From positions 1 through 5,498 of the forward strand of contig JAITLH010000184.1 of the NCBI GenBank assembly GCA_031277995.1: a stretch of 5,498 nt of DNA, read 5' to 3'. A model generated the notes under the pieces. The model did no database searches and had not been told where the DNA came from. It saw only the letters and a program-made list of their open reading frames with translations. This stretch comes from Deltaproteobacteria bacterium. Lineage in GTDB: Bacteria > Desulfobacterota > Desulfarculia > Adiutricales > Adiutricaceae. The position numbers and the translations under genes were made by a program. This document shows positions 1 to 5,300 of this stretch, in pieces; position 1 is the stretch's first letter; the number at the start of each line of letters is the position of its first letter.

Positions 1-117
1 CAAAAAGGGATTTTTTAGCCTAACCTGGCCGATGACGGGACCCTGGGGCTTTTGATCCTCCGGGTTCGAGGGGGTTAGCCCGTTTCGATGGGGCGCGTCC
101 ATGGGGGCGCCTAAGCT

Positions 118-135
118 TAACTGGCCTAACTGGCC
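118..135. repeat. 9-bp direct tandem repeat TAACTGGCC x2
   Basis: Two exact adjacent copies of TAACTGGCC lie at 118-126 and 127-135. A close variant, TAACCTGGCC, occurs at 21-30. GGCC-containing words are common throughout this DNA, so this may be compositional. No function is inferred. Confidence 0.5.
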
Positions 136-156
136 GGCTTGGCTTGACCTAGCCGA

Positions 157-179
157 CCAAGGGGCCTGGGGCCCCTGGG
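157..179. other. Strong GC hairpin downstream of the GH31-like gene
   Basis: AGGGGCC (160-166) and GGCCCCT (170-176) form a perfect 7-bp stem with a 3-nt loop. After one mismatch, two further C:G pairs (157-158 with 178-179) extend it. It lies about 50 bp past the stop of the leftward GH31-like gene, so it could stabilise or end that transcript. In the leftward direction it is not followed by a T-run, so it is not a classic intrinsic terminator. Confidence 0.45.
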
Positions 180-223
180 ACCCTAAGTAAGCTCGGTCGG
201 AACTGGGGGCGAGGGGGGCCGGG

Positions 224-2866
224 TTAGTTAAGGACAATCTTATGATCCACGGTGGGGTCAAGTACGGGGGTCTTAAAAATCAACCTGCCGTCACCCAGGG
301 AGAACCAACCGGAATCAAGGGCGTGGAGTTGCTCTTCGGAGTTGGGTCTTTTGTAGTCGTCGCCGTCGAGGGTGGCCGTGCCGATGTTTTTTATGCCCAC
401 GAATTCCAGCCAGAAACGGTGGTTAAATTCCTCGCCGGGAAAGGAACCCCGGTTGGCCTTTATGGTAAACTCGATCGGCCCGTCGGGAGGGGTGGGGGCC
501 AGCTCAAAGGTCGTGGTCGAGAGATGGTTTTCGCGGTAACCTTGATCCGAGCCGTTGTCGTCATACCAAGTGAAACTGGAGGCGTTTTCCCCCGGGAAAA
601 CCAAAACGGAGCGGCGGCGCCTGGGTCCGGCGGGATCTTGAATCATGGGGATAATGGCCCCTTCCCTAACCAGTAAAGGCGCGACGTGGAGGCCCTGGAT
701 TTTGGCCGGAAGGGTCATTAGGTAATCTTGAACGATGACGTCATCGTCGTCTAAGCTTGGCCCTTCGGCTCGTTCGGTTTGGGAGCTTTCCGGCTGGCTG
801 GCGCCCGTGGGGCTAGCCGCGGAATTTGAGGCGGTTGTGGACCCCTGGGTTGCCGGGGCGTTAGCCGGGGCCGCGGGGGAGGCGGGAGCCGGGGCGGGGT
901 CGTATTTGGGGTTACCATGGCTAATTAGGAGATCGCGGTTGTGAAAATCATACCAGCGGCCTTTGGGGGCGTAAAACTGCATGATCTCCATATTGGGGGT
1001 AACCCTTGAGGCTACGAGCAAATGCGGGCCAATCATGGTCTCAATGACGCTGTCCCTGGCCTCGGGATCGTCTTGGAAATAATAAAGAAGCGGGGCGACC
1101 AAGGGGTCACCGGTTTGGCTGGATCCGTAGGCCAGCGAATAGTAATAGGGCTCCAGCGTAGCCTTAAGTTCCAAATTAAGCTTGGCCCAGGGGTTATGCA
1201 AGATTTCCAGGGGCAAAACCAGTGGCAAGTTTAGCAAAACTATGTTGGCTAGCCACGATTCGTAGATGGGATCGGTTTGGCTGGAACTAAAGTTTAGGAA
1301 AAATTGGGAGATGTCGGTTGAGTAGTAGTCAACCCCGCTCAAAATTAGATTGGCCCTGGCCTGGGCGGCGTTGCTGACGAAAACGGGGTTGGGCTCAAAG
1401 GTCAAAACCCCGGCCCCAAAGCGGGTCATCCCGGCCATGCCGGCCCTGGAAACGGTAAATATCCTGGGTAGGTATTGGCCGAAGCGAGAAATTTCCCTAT
1501 CCGAATTAAAACTCTCCATCCATTTTAAGGCAAAGCGCGGGCCCCAAGCGTATTGGGAGTGGATCAGATCCGAGGGGGATCCTTGGTACCAAGCCGTGGG
1601 CCCGGAGACCTCCGGCTCCCCGCCCACCAAGTAAAAGAGCCTGGCCCCCATAAAAATTATCGTGGACCTGGTTTCGTTATTCCAGTAAGTCGAGGCCGGG
1701 GGGTAGGAATAATCGATCATGCCCGATCTCTTGCCCTGGTAATTGACCAGTAAGGGATTGGCCCGGGGCCCCCCGTCTTTGACCAAAAAACCGCGTTTGG
1801 CCATGTCGGAAAAGTTCGTCGAATCGATGGATATGTAAGGGGATTCGGTTACGAGTAAGTTGACGTTTTGTCCGGTGGCCTCTTGAAGCGCCTGGATGGG
1901 TGGTTGGGGCCTAAGCATCACCGTAAGCCTTGAGAAAGGCGGGCGATACTGGGCAAAGGAGGCTAGGTAGTCCCGGTAATTTTGATAGGGCTCTTTGTCT
2001 TTGGCGATGATCCAGGGCGAGAAAACCGACTTGGGCGGCAAGGCCGGGCGGCCCAAAAGGGTCATTAAGATCCGGCGCAAAGCCGGCAAGTCTTTGCCTA
2101 AAATAACGAAAAAATCCACGCTCTGGTGGGGGCCCAGGGGCCCGGTGGGGCCTACGTACCAAGGGTTTGAGGAAAAATCCCAAGCCAGGGGTCTGGTTTC
2201 GTTTATGAAAATGGCGGCGTTTTGGAAGCCCTGGCCTAAGGCGAAGGCCACCGGCGATTGGATGCCGCTGGCCCTGGTTCCGATGCTGGTTTCTAAAATG
2301 GAACCAAAGGGCCCGCCGGGCATGACCACCCGGCCCAAACGGTTAATGTCAATAAAGGAAAACCTAAAATCCGCCCCCAAGCCGACCACGTGGGTATAGC
2401 GATCCCCATAAAAAGTTAGGCCCGCTAGCTGGTTTTCCGGGGCGAAGGGCGAGATGGTAAAAACTTCCGAATTCGACCCGTCCTCCAGGATCTCGGTTAT
2501 GGTCATTTTTGGGGTGGCGCCATCGAGGCCAGACAAATACAGCCTCGATTCCGGCCCATCGTGGGGCCCGGCCCAACTCGCGGGCTCGGCCAACATGGGG
2601 GTGGTAACCCAGGGATTTTCCGGCTTGGGTTCTTCCAGGCTAATCCTAAAGTGCCAAAGGCCGTTTCCAAGCTTTTGCTGGGTCAAAAAGTAAGGCCCAA
2701 ACTTGGAGATCTGCGGCGCCGCCGCCCAAAGGGGCCCGGTCACAAAGGCCATGGCCAGTACGAACGATAAAAAAACGAGCGGAAAGATCCCAAGGCTCCG
2801 GGGCCCCGTTTCTTTCCGCTCGGCGATTATGGATGGCGTTTTTAGGCTATTTATCATCGATGACAT
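224..2866 (-). CDS. Secreted GH31-like protein (alpha-glucosidase family), probably catalytically altered
   Basis: An 880-residue protein with the GH31 layout, whose members mostly hydrolyse alpha-glucosides or alpha-xylosides. A Sec-type signal peptide has its hydrophobic core at about 25-44 and a likely cleavage site after WAA near 49, so the product is exported. The N-terminal beta domain spans about 53-270 (GLGADFRF at 162-169 resembles the family's GLGE segment). The barrel begins at LPPK (276-279). MIDYSYPPASTYW (383-395) matches the DFTNPxAxxWW segment, GVDYYSTDI (511-519) the GxDIGGF segment, and LEPYYYSLAY plus GDPLVAPLL (571-593) the barrel end. VREGAIIP (733-740) and a C-terminal beta domain follow. 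FYLVGGEP (411-418) aligns ungapped with FWLDxxEP, placing Val414 at the nucleophile Asp. The acid/base Asp of WxGD aligns with Glu491. About 50 Pro/Ala/Ser/Thr residues (656-705) plus DDDD (706-709) interrupt the domain. ATG at 2866 or 2857 is the only plausible start, since an in-frame TAA precedes it; no clear Shine-Dalgarno is seen. Family is confident, substrate unknown, and activity doubtful. Confidence 0.85.
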   Translation of the reverse strand: MSSMINSLKTPSIIAERKETGPRSLGIFPLVFLSFVLAMAFVTGPLWAAAPQISKFGPYFLTQQKLGNGLWHFRISLEEPKPENPWVTTPMLAEPASWAGPHDGPESRLYLSGLDGATPKMTITEILEDGSNSEVFTISPFAPENQLAGLTFYGDRYTHVVGLGADFRFSFIDINRLGRVVMPGGPFGSILETSIGTRASGIQSPVAFALGQGFQNAAIFINETRPLAWDFSSNPWYVGPTGPLGPHQSVDFFVILGKDLPALRRILMTLLGRPALPPKSVFSPWIIAKDKEPYQNYRDYLASFAQYRPPFSRLTVMLRPQPPIQALQEATGQNVNLLVTESPYISIDSTNFSDMAKRGFLVKDGGPRANPLLVNYQGKRSGMIDYSYPPASTYWNNETRSTIIFMGARLFYLVGGEPEVSGPTAWYQGSPSDLIHSQYAWGPRFALKWMESFNSDREISRFGQYLPRIFTVSRAGMAGMTRFGAGVLTFEPNPVFVSNAAQARANLILSGVDYYSTDISQFFLNFSSSQTDPIYESWLANIVLLNLPLVLPLEILHNPWAKLNLELKATLEPYYYSLAYGSSQTGDPLVAPLLYYFQDDPEARDSVIETMIGPHLLVASRVTPNMEIMQFYAPKGRWYDFHNRDLLISHGNPKYDPAPAPASPAAPANAPATQGSTTASNSAASPTGASQPESSQTERAEGPSLDDDDVIVQDYLMTLPAKIQGLHVAPLLVREGAIIPMIQDPAGPRRRRSVLVFPGENASSFTWYDDNGSDQGYRENHLSTTTFELAPTPPDGPIEFTIKANRGSFPGEEFNHRFWLEFVGIKNIGTATLDGDDYKRPNSEEQLHALDSGWFSLGDGRLIFKTPVLDPTVDHKIVLN

Positions 2867-3005
2867 TTGGCTAGGGATGACTACCGCGCTGGAAACGATT
2901 TAGGGGTCAATGGCCCCCAACGTTAAGGCCAGGGTTACAAGGAATTTTGGACCCCCGTAAATTAGGCCTAGCTCCATGGCCGTTGGCCCCTTGGCCAAAT
3001 ACGCC

Positions 3006-3614
3006 CTAGAGGTCGTAGTCCGCCACTTGGCCATTCTGGGCGGCGATGACGGGATCGACGGAGTCGCCGTAAGCGTAGGGCTCAAACGACTCAAACAAGG
3101 GCGTCAAATCGATAAAGCTATTGGCCGAGGCCCGCAGCTCGGTTGAGAGGGTCTGAGGCACCGAGGCCACTTCGACCCGGATGCCTTCCCGCCTGATGGT
3201 CAAAGCCAAGTGGGCGAAATCGGCGTCGCCGGTAACCAAGACCACGGTGTCGGGCTTGATCCTAAGGCTGAGATCCATGGCGTCAATGGCCATGATAACA
3301 TCAACGTTGGCTTTATACCAGCCGCCGTTACGGCCCTGGCCGCTTTTTTCGTAGACCAAAAAGCCTTGGCTTTTGAGCCAGTGGATGTAATGGCGCTTGG
3401 CCTCGCGGCGCTCAAGCCACTCGTTGTTGGCCGGCGGAATGCCGACGTAAACGACCATCTCGATAAGCTCCCTGGGGGAGTTACCGTAGTTTTCCAGATA
3501 TTCCCTGAATTTTAGCCAGTCGAAGGTCTTATTGAAGTTTTTGGAAGCTGACTTCGTAACGTTGGCTTCGTCGACGAAAACCAACAACCGTGTTTTACCA
3601 GTGGATGTATTCAT
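3006..3614 (-). CDS. NYN domain (LabA/DUF88-type) putative ribonuclease
   Basis: A 202-residue cytoplasmic protein with the PIN-like NYN fold; family members are metal-dependent RNases or predicted RNA-processing enzymes. The expected acidic motifs appear in order: VFVDEAN (12-18, Asp15 and Asn18), YKANVDVIMAIDAM (100-113, Lys101, Asp105, Asp111) and VTGDADF (127-133, Asp130, Asp132). All proposed metal-binding acids are present, so it is probably active. The stretch GGWYKAN matches the Gly/Lys-rich approach to the second motif seen in LabA-like proteins. The C-terminal 30 residues after the fold (about 173-202) are acidic and probably flexible. The ATG at 3614 is preceded by an AAAGAGAG Shine-Dalgarno-like site (3622-3629) with 7-nt spacing, which supports the start. 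It lies between smpB and the GH31-like gene on the same strand. Its own AT-rich upstream region and the terminator at 3750-3772 suggest transcription separate from smpB. The RNA target cannot be read from sequence. Confidence 0.88.
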   Translation of the reverse strand: MNTSTGKTRLLVFVDEANVTKSASKNFNKTFDWLKFREYLENYGNSPRELIEMVVYVGIPPANNEWLERREAKRHYIHWLKSQGFLVYEKSGQGRNGGWYKANVDVIMAIDAMDLSLRIKPDTVVLVTGDADFAHLALTIRREGIRVEVASVPQTLSTELRASANSFIDLTPLFESFEPYAYGDSVDPVIAAQNGQVADYDL

Positions 3615-3621
3615 AATAAAG

Positions 3622-3629
3622 CTCTCTTT
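3622..3629 (-). promoter_or_regulatory. Ribosome binding site of the NYN gene
   Basis: On the minus strand this reads AAAGAGAG, ending 7 nt before the ATG at 3614. It is a reasonable Shine-Dalgarno match and fixes the start codon. Confidence 0.6.
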
Positions 3630-3642
3630 ATATAAAAAATAA

Positions 3643-3673
3643 AATATAGAAATGCTATACCAATATCTTGGTA
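3643..3673 (-). promoter_or_regulatory. Candidate promoter/operator of the NYN gene
   Basis: A -10-like TATATT lies at 3643-3648 (minus strand), about 30 bp before the start codon. No good -35 hexamer is found at the usual spacing. Just upstream, a perfect inverted repeat TACCAA-TATC-TTGGTA occupies 3658-3673, roughly where the promoter spacer and -35 would be. That placement suggests a repressor or activator site for a small dimeric regulator. The palindrome is seen directly; its role is inferred. Confidence 0.35.
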
Positions 3674-3749
3674 GGTTGTGTTTACATAATTGTCCTTATC
3701 GCCTTGACGTTACCATGACCATGGAGAAAGTATTTTTCATGTTCACGAT

Positions 3750-3772
3750 AAAAAAGCTCAGGCTCAAGCTTT
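3750..3772 (-). terminator. Likely intrinsic terminator of smpB
   Basis: In the minus-strand RNA, AAAGCU (3772-3767) and AGCUUU (3758-3753) form a 6-bp stem around an 8-nt loop, and a U-tract continues through 3750 (six consecutive U from 3755). It is about 115 bp past the smpB stop and upstream of the NYN promoter region. The stem is AU-containing and only moderately stable. It separates the smpB and NYN transcripts. Confidence 0.55.
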
Positions 3773-3804
3773 AACTAAACGACTTAACCTCAGGTTCCGA
3801 CCAT

Positions 3805-3869
3805 GCGGCCTTCACCTCACGGTTGTGGCCTCGCGGCCCTCACCTTACGGTTGTGGCCTCGCGGCCCTC
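3805..3869 (-). repeat. 28-bp tandem repeat, 2.3 copies, with hairpin-forming units in the smpB 3' region
   Basis: Unit 1 (3805-3832) and unit 2 (3833-3860) differ at 2 of 28 positions, and a third partial copy of 9 bp follows (3861-3869). The period is not a multiple of three and no reading frame uses it, so it is non-coding. In the smpB-sense RNA each unit can fold as a GGCC:GGCC stem, a 3x3 internal loop, an ACC:GGU stem and a GNRA tetraloop. The loop is GUAA in one unit and GUGA in the other. The self-complementary GGCC blocks also allow an alternative GGCC-GCGA-GGCC hairpin, again with a GNRA loop. It lies between the smpB stop and its probable terminator, so it would be part of the smpB 3' untranslated RNA. 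Confidence 0.75.
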
Positions 3870-3888
3870 TACTGGGCCTTGGCCCCGT

Positions 3889-4362
3889 TTAGCGATTGAA
3901 ATCTTTTAAAGTCCGGCTTAGCTCCCTCTTCGAATCGGCTTCCTTAAGCGCGTGCCGTTTGTCGTAGAGTTTTTTGCCTTTGGCCAAAGCCAATTCCGCC
4001 TTGGCCAGTCCATTTTTAAAATAAAGTCTTAAGGGGATCAGGCTTTGGCCCTTTTCCTTAACTTTACCGATAAGCTTACTAAGTTCCTTCTTGGTTAGAA
4101 GTAACTTGCGTTTCCTCTGGGGATCGTGGTTGCCGTAAGCGGTATTGACGTAAGGGCTGATGTGGGCCCCCACCAAATAGGCTTCACCGTCGTCGATTTT
4201 GGCGTAGGCGTCGACCAAGTTGGCCTTGCCCATCCGCAAACTTTTAACCTCGGTCCCCACCAAGACCAGTCCCGCCTCATAACGGTCACCCAGCTCGTAT
4301 TCGAAACGGGCTTTCTTGTTTTGGCAGATGATCTTTAGTTCTTCTTTATGTTTGGCGCTCAT
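3889..4362 (-). CDS. smpB: SsrA (tmRNA)-binding protein SmpB
   Basis: A 157-residue protein of normal SmpB length. SmpB binds tmRNA and delivers it with EF-Tu to stalled ribosomes in trans-translation, in the cytoplasm. Diagnostic segments are all present: NKKARFEYEL (15-24), GLVLVGTEVKSLR (31-43) with GKANLVDAYAKI after it, HISPY (67-71), HDPQRKRKLLL (79-89), and PLRLYFKNGLAKAELALAKGKK (110-131). The basic tail beginning DKR (134 onward) is the part that becomes helical in the ribosomal mRNA channel. The ATG at 4362 is chosen because AGAGGU lies just upstream (4366-4371) and the protein then starts like other SmpBs. A longer frame from a TTG at 4389 would add nine atypical residues. The ssrA gene encoding its RNA partner, often near smpB, is not seen in this window. 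The gene is intact, and its 3' RNA carries the tandem repeat at 3805-3869. Confidence 0.97.
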   Translation of the reverse strand: MSAKHKEELKIICQNKKARFEYELGDRYEAGLVLVGTEVKSLRMGKANLVDAYAKIDDGEAYLVGAHISPYVNTAYGNHDPQRKRKLLLTKKELSKLIGKVKEKGQSLIPLRLYFKNGLAKAELALAKGKKLYDKRHALKEADSKRELSRTLKDFNR

Positions 4363-4365
4363 GGG

Positions 4366-4371
4366 ACCTCT
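4366..4371 (-). promoter_or_regulatory. Ribosome binding site of smpB
   Basis: The minus strand reads AGAGGT, three bases before the ATG at 4362. The spacing is slightly short but the match is good. It selects the ATG over the upstream in-frame TTG at 4389. Confidence 0.6.
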
Positions 4372-4408
4372 GGCTCCCCTTGGCCTCAAATTGAAAAAGG
4401 CCCAAAAA

Positions 4409-4435
4409 ATAATAACTTAGGAAAATAGATTCCTA
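4409..4435 (-). promoter_or_regulatory. Candidate smpB promoter with overlapping inverted repeat
   Basis: On the minus strand TATTAT (4409-4414) matches the -10 consensus at five of six positions and lies about 47 bp before the smpB start. Immediately upstream, TAGGAA-N6-TTCCTA (4418-4435) is a perfect 6-bp inverted repeat that would fall in the -35/-10 spacer, a usual place for a repressor. No convincing -35 hexamer is visible, so the promoter call is tentative. Confidence 0.3.
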
Positions 4436-4492
4436 GCTCAGGGAAAAGATAAGCACGAAAACGCAAAAATCAAGGGGCCAAAGCGCCTAAAT

Positions 4493-4518
4493 TGCCCTTG
4501 AAGGGCATATTTATTTTA
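4493..4518 (+). terminator. Hairpin with trailing U-rich tract, possible weak rightward terminator
   Basis: TGCCCT (4493-4498) and AGGGCA (4502-4507) form a perfect 6-bp stem with a 3-nt loop. On the plus strand it is followed by TATTTATTTTA. No plus-strand gene precedes it in the window, so if it works it would stop antisense or stray transcription coming from the smpB side. Confidence 0.3.
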
Positions 4519-4682
4519 GACGAACGAAAGGGCAAGTTATTTCAGTAGCTAACTTATTAAAATCTTTAAGTAATCATCAAGAGGCATAAAAGTGAACCCA
4601 AGACCAATTATTCGAGCGGATTGTCATTTGATGGTCATAAGGTCCATGATTGGCGGGGGCTAGAAAAAACGCGAAACGAACG

Positions 4683-4713
4683 TTGAAATAGCTAAACCGA
4701 ATAGCTTTATAAT
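4683..4713 (+). promoter_or_regulatory. Sigma70-like promoter pointing right, with operator-like repeats
   Basis: TTGAAA (4683-4688) and a perfect TATAAT (4708-4713) are separated by 19 bp, slightly longer than ideal. The -10 is exactly centred in an inverted repeat ATAGC/GCTAT (4701-4705 and 4716-4720), and AATAGCT is directly repeated at 4687-4693 and 4700-4706. Downstream to the right lie AT-rich DNA and then the GC-rich hairpin island, with no obvious reading frame. If active it would make a non-coding or leader RNA. Confidence 0.4.
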
Positions 4714-5008
4714 TCGCTATGTTATGGATATCAAACCTCGAGGCAAAAGTCAAGGTTAAAATTTTCTTAACTAACGAAAATCGTTAAGTATTTAATTCAA
4801 ATTCACTCAATTTTTAAAAGCCAATTAATTTTCGCTTATAAACTCATTTAATCAACAATCGAGATTTTTTTTAATAAAGCCTCCAAATAACTTGAAAAAT
4901 TTTTATCCCAATTTTTCGTTCCCAAGAAAAGACACCCTAAAAAGAGGTCTACCCTTCAAAATAACTATCCGTTTTAATTTCTTTTTTTTTGCCCGTGGTC
5001 CCAATCCA

Positions 5009-5099
5009 GGCCGGTTACCCGGCCCTCTTCTGGCCGGCTACCTACCCTGCCCCAAAACCGGCGCCAGGGCTGGCGCCGATTACCAGGCCGACTTCCTGG
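5009..5099. other. GC-rich cluster of perfect hairpins, possible structured RNA or DNA element
   Basis: Within an AT-rich region several stems lie side by side. GGCCGG (5009-5014), CCGGCC (5019-5024) and GGCCGG (5032-5037) give two mutually exclusive 6-bp hairpins. CGGCGCCA (5059-5066) and TGGCGCCG (5071-5078) form a perfect 8-bp stem with a 4-nt loop. CCAGG (5083-5087) and CCTGG (5095-5099) form a 5-bp stem. In minus-strand RNA the first hairpin has a GUAA loop, a GNRA tetraloop; the plus strand has UUAC. A nine-T run lies just to the left (4982-4990). All three plus-strand frames are partly open here, but none looks like a protein. No known RNA family was recognised; the transcribed strand, if any, is uncertain. 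Confidence 0.45.
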
Positions 5100-5270
5100 C
5101 CTTAATCCTAGACCCTCAATCCCACTTTCAATTCCAGTCAACACTCGGCCGGGGATAAAAAGACAAAGTCCCTTATCTCCCTTAAAAATTATAGAACAAT
5201 GAACACTAAAAGTAAAGGCTAAATTTTTTAAACTCGCATTGTAATTAAAAATTATTCGATATCCGGTGTC

Positions 5271-5300
5271 ATGACAAATCTTTTATTCTTAAAATATAAT
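5271..5300 (+). promoter_or_regulatory. Sigma70-like promoter pointing right
   Basis: ATGACA (5271-5276, five of six to TTGACA) and a perfect TATAAT (5295-5300) are separated by 18 bp, making this the best promoter match in the window. A transcript would start near 5307 and run toward the right edge. It would pass small inverted repeats (ATGC/GCAT at 5323-5335, GCTGA/TCAGC at 5325-5348) and the GC patch at 5413-5447. No reading frame begins before the window ends, so it probably serves a gene or RNA beyond 5498. Confidence 0.45.

Larger units (their letters stand above)
1..223. other. Gene-free tail downstream of the GH31-like gene
   Basis: No open frame with protein-like content is seen here on either strand. 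The stretch contains a strong GC hairpin at 157-179 and a short direct tandem repeat at 118-135, both listed separately. It is the 3' flank of the leftward GH31-like gene, whose TAA stop lies at 226-224. No clear T-tract terminator for that gene is visible in the leftward direction. The neighbouring gene on the left lies outside the window. Confidence 0.6.

Noticed and set aside
242..2903. Many plus-strand open frames over the GH31-like gene
   Set aside because: They are the antisense shadow of a GC-rich coding sequence whose minus-strand frame shows clear GH31 domain signatures along its length.
2903..2917. Hairpin GGGGTC/GGCCCC as terminator of the NYN gene
   Set aside because: In the leftward RNA one pair becomes A:C and no U-tract follows, so it does not look like an intrinsic terminator.
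2900..3094. 64-codon minus-strand frame between the GH31-like and NYN genes
   Set aside because: It overlaps the end of the NYN gene in another frame, has no ribosome site and no recognisable content.
3715..3774. 19-codon plus-strand frame (ATG at 3715)
   Set aside because: There is no Shine-Dalgarno site, and it runs through the smpB terminator hairpin on the opposite strand.
3805..3869. CRISPR array
   Set aside because: The copies are directly adjacent with no unique spacers, so this is a plain tandem repeat.
3889..4389. Longer smpB frame starting at a TTG (166 residues)
   Set aside because: The extra nine residues are atypical for SmpB, and the ATG at 4362 has an AGAGGT ribosome site directly upstream.
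4892..5158. 88-codon plus-strand frame across the GC-rich island
   Set aside because: It starts at a TTG with no ribosome site. The first third is low-complexity AT-driven sequence and the rest is read through hairpin stems, and no protein family is recognisable.
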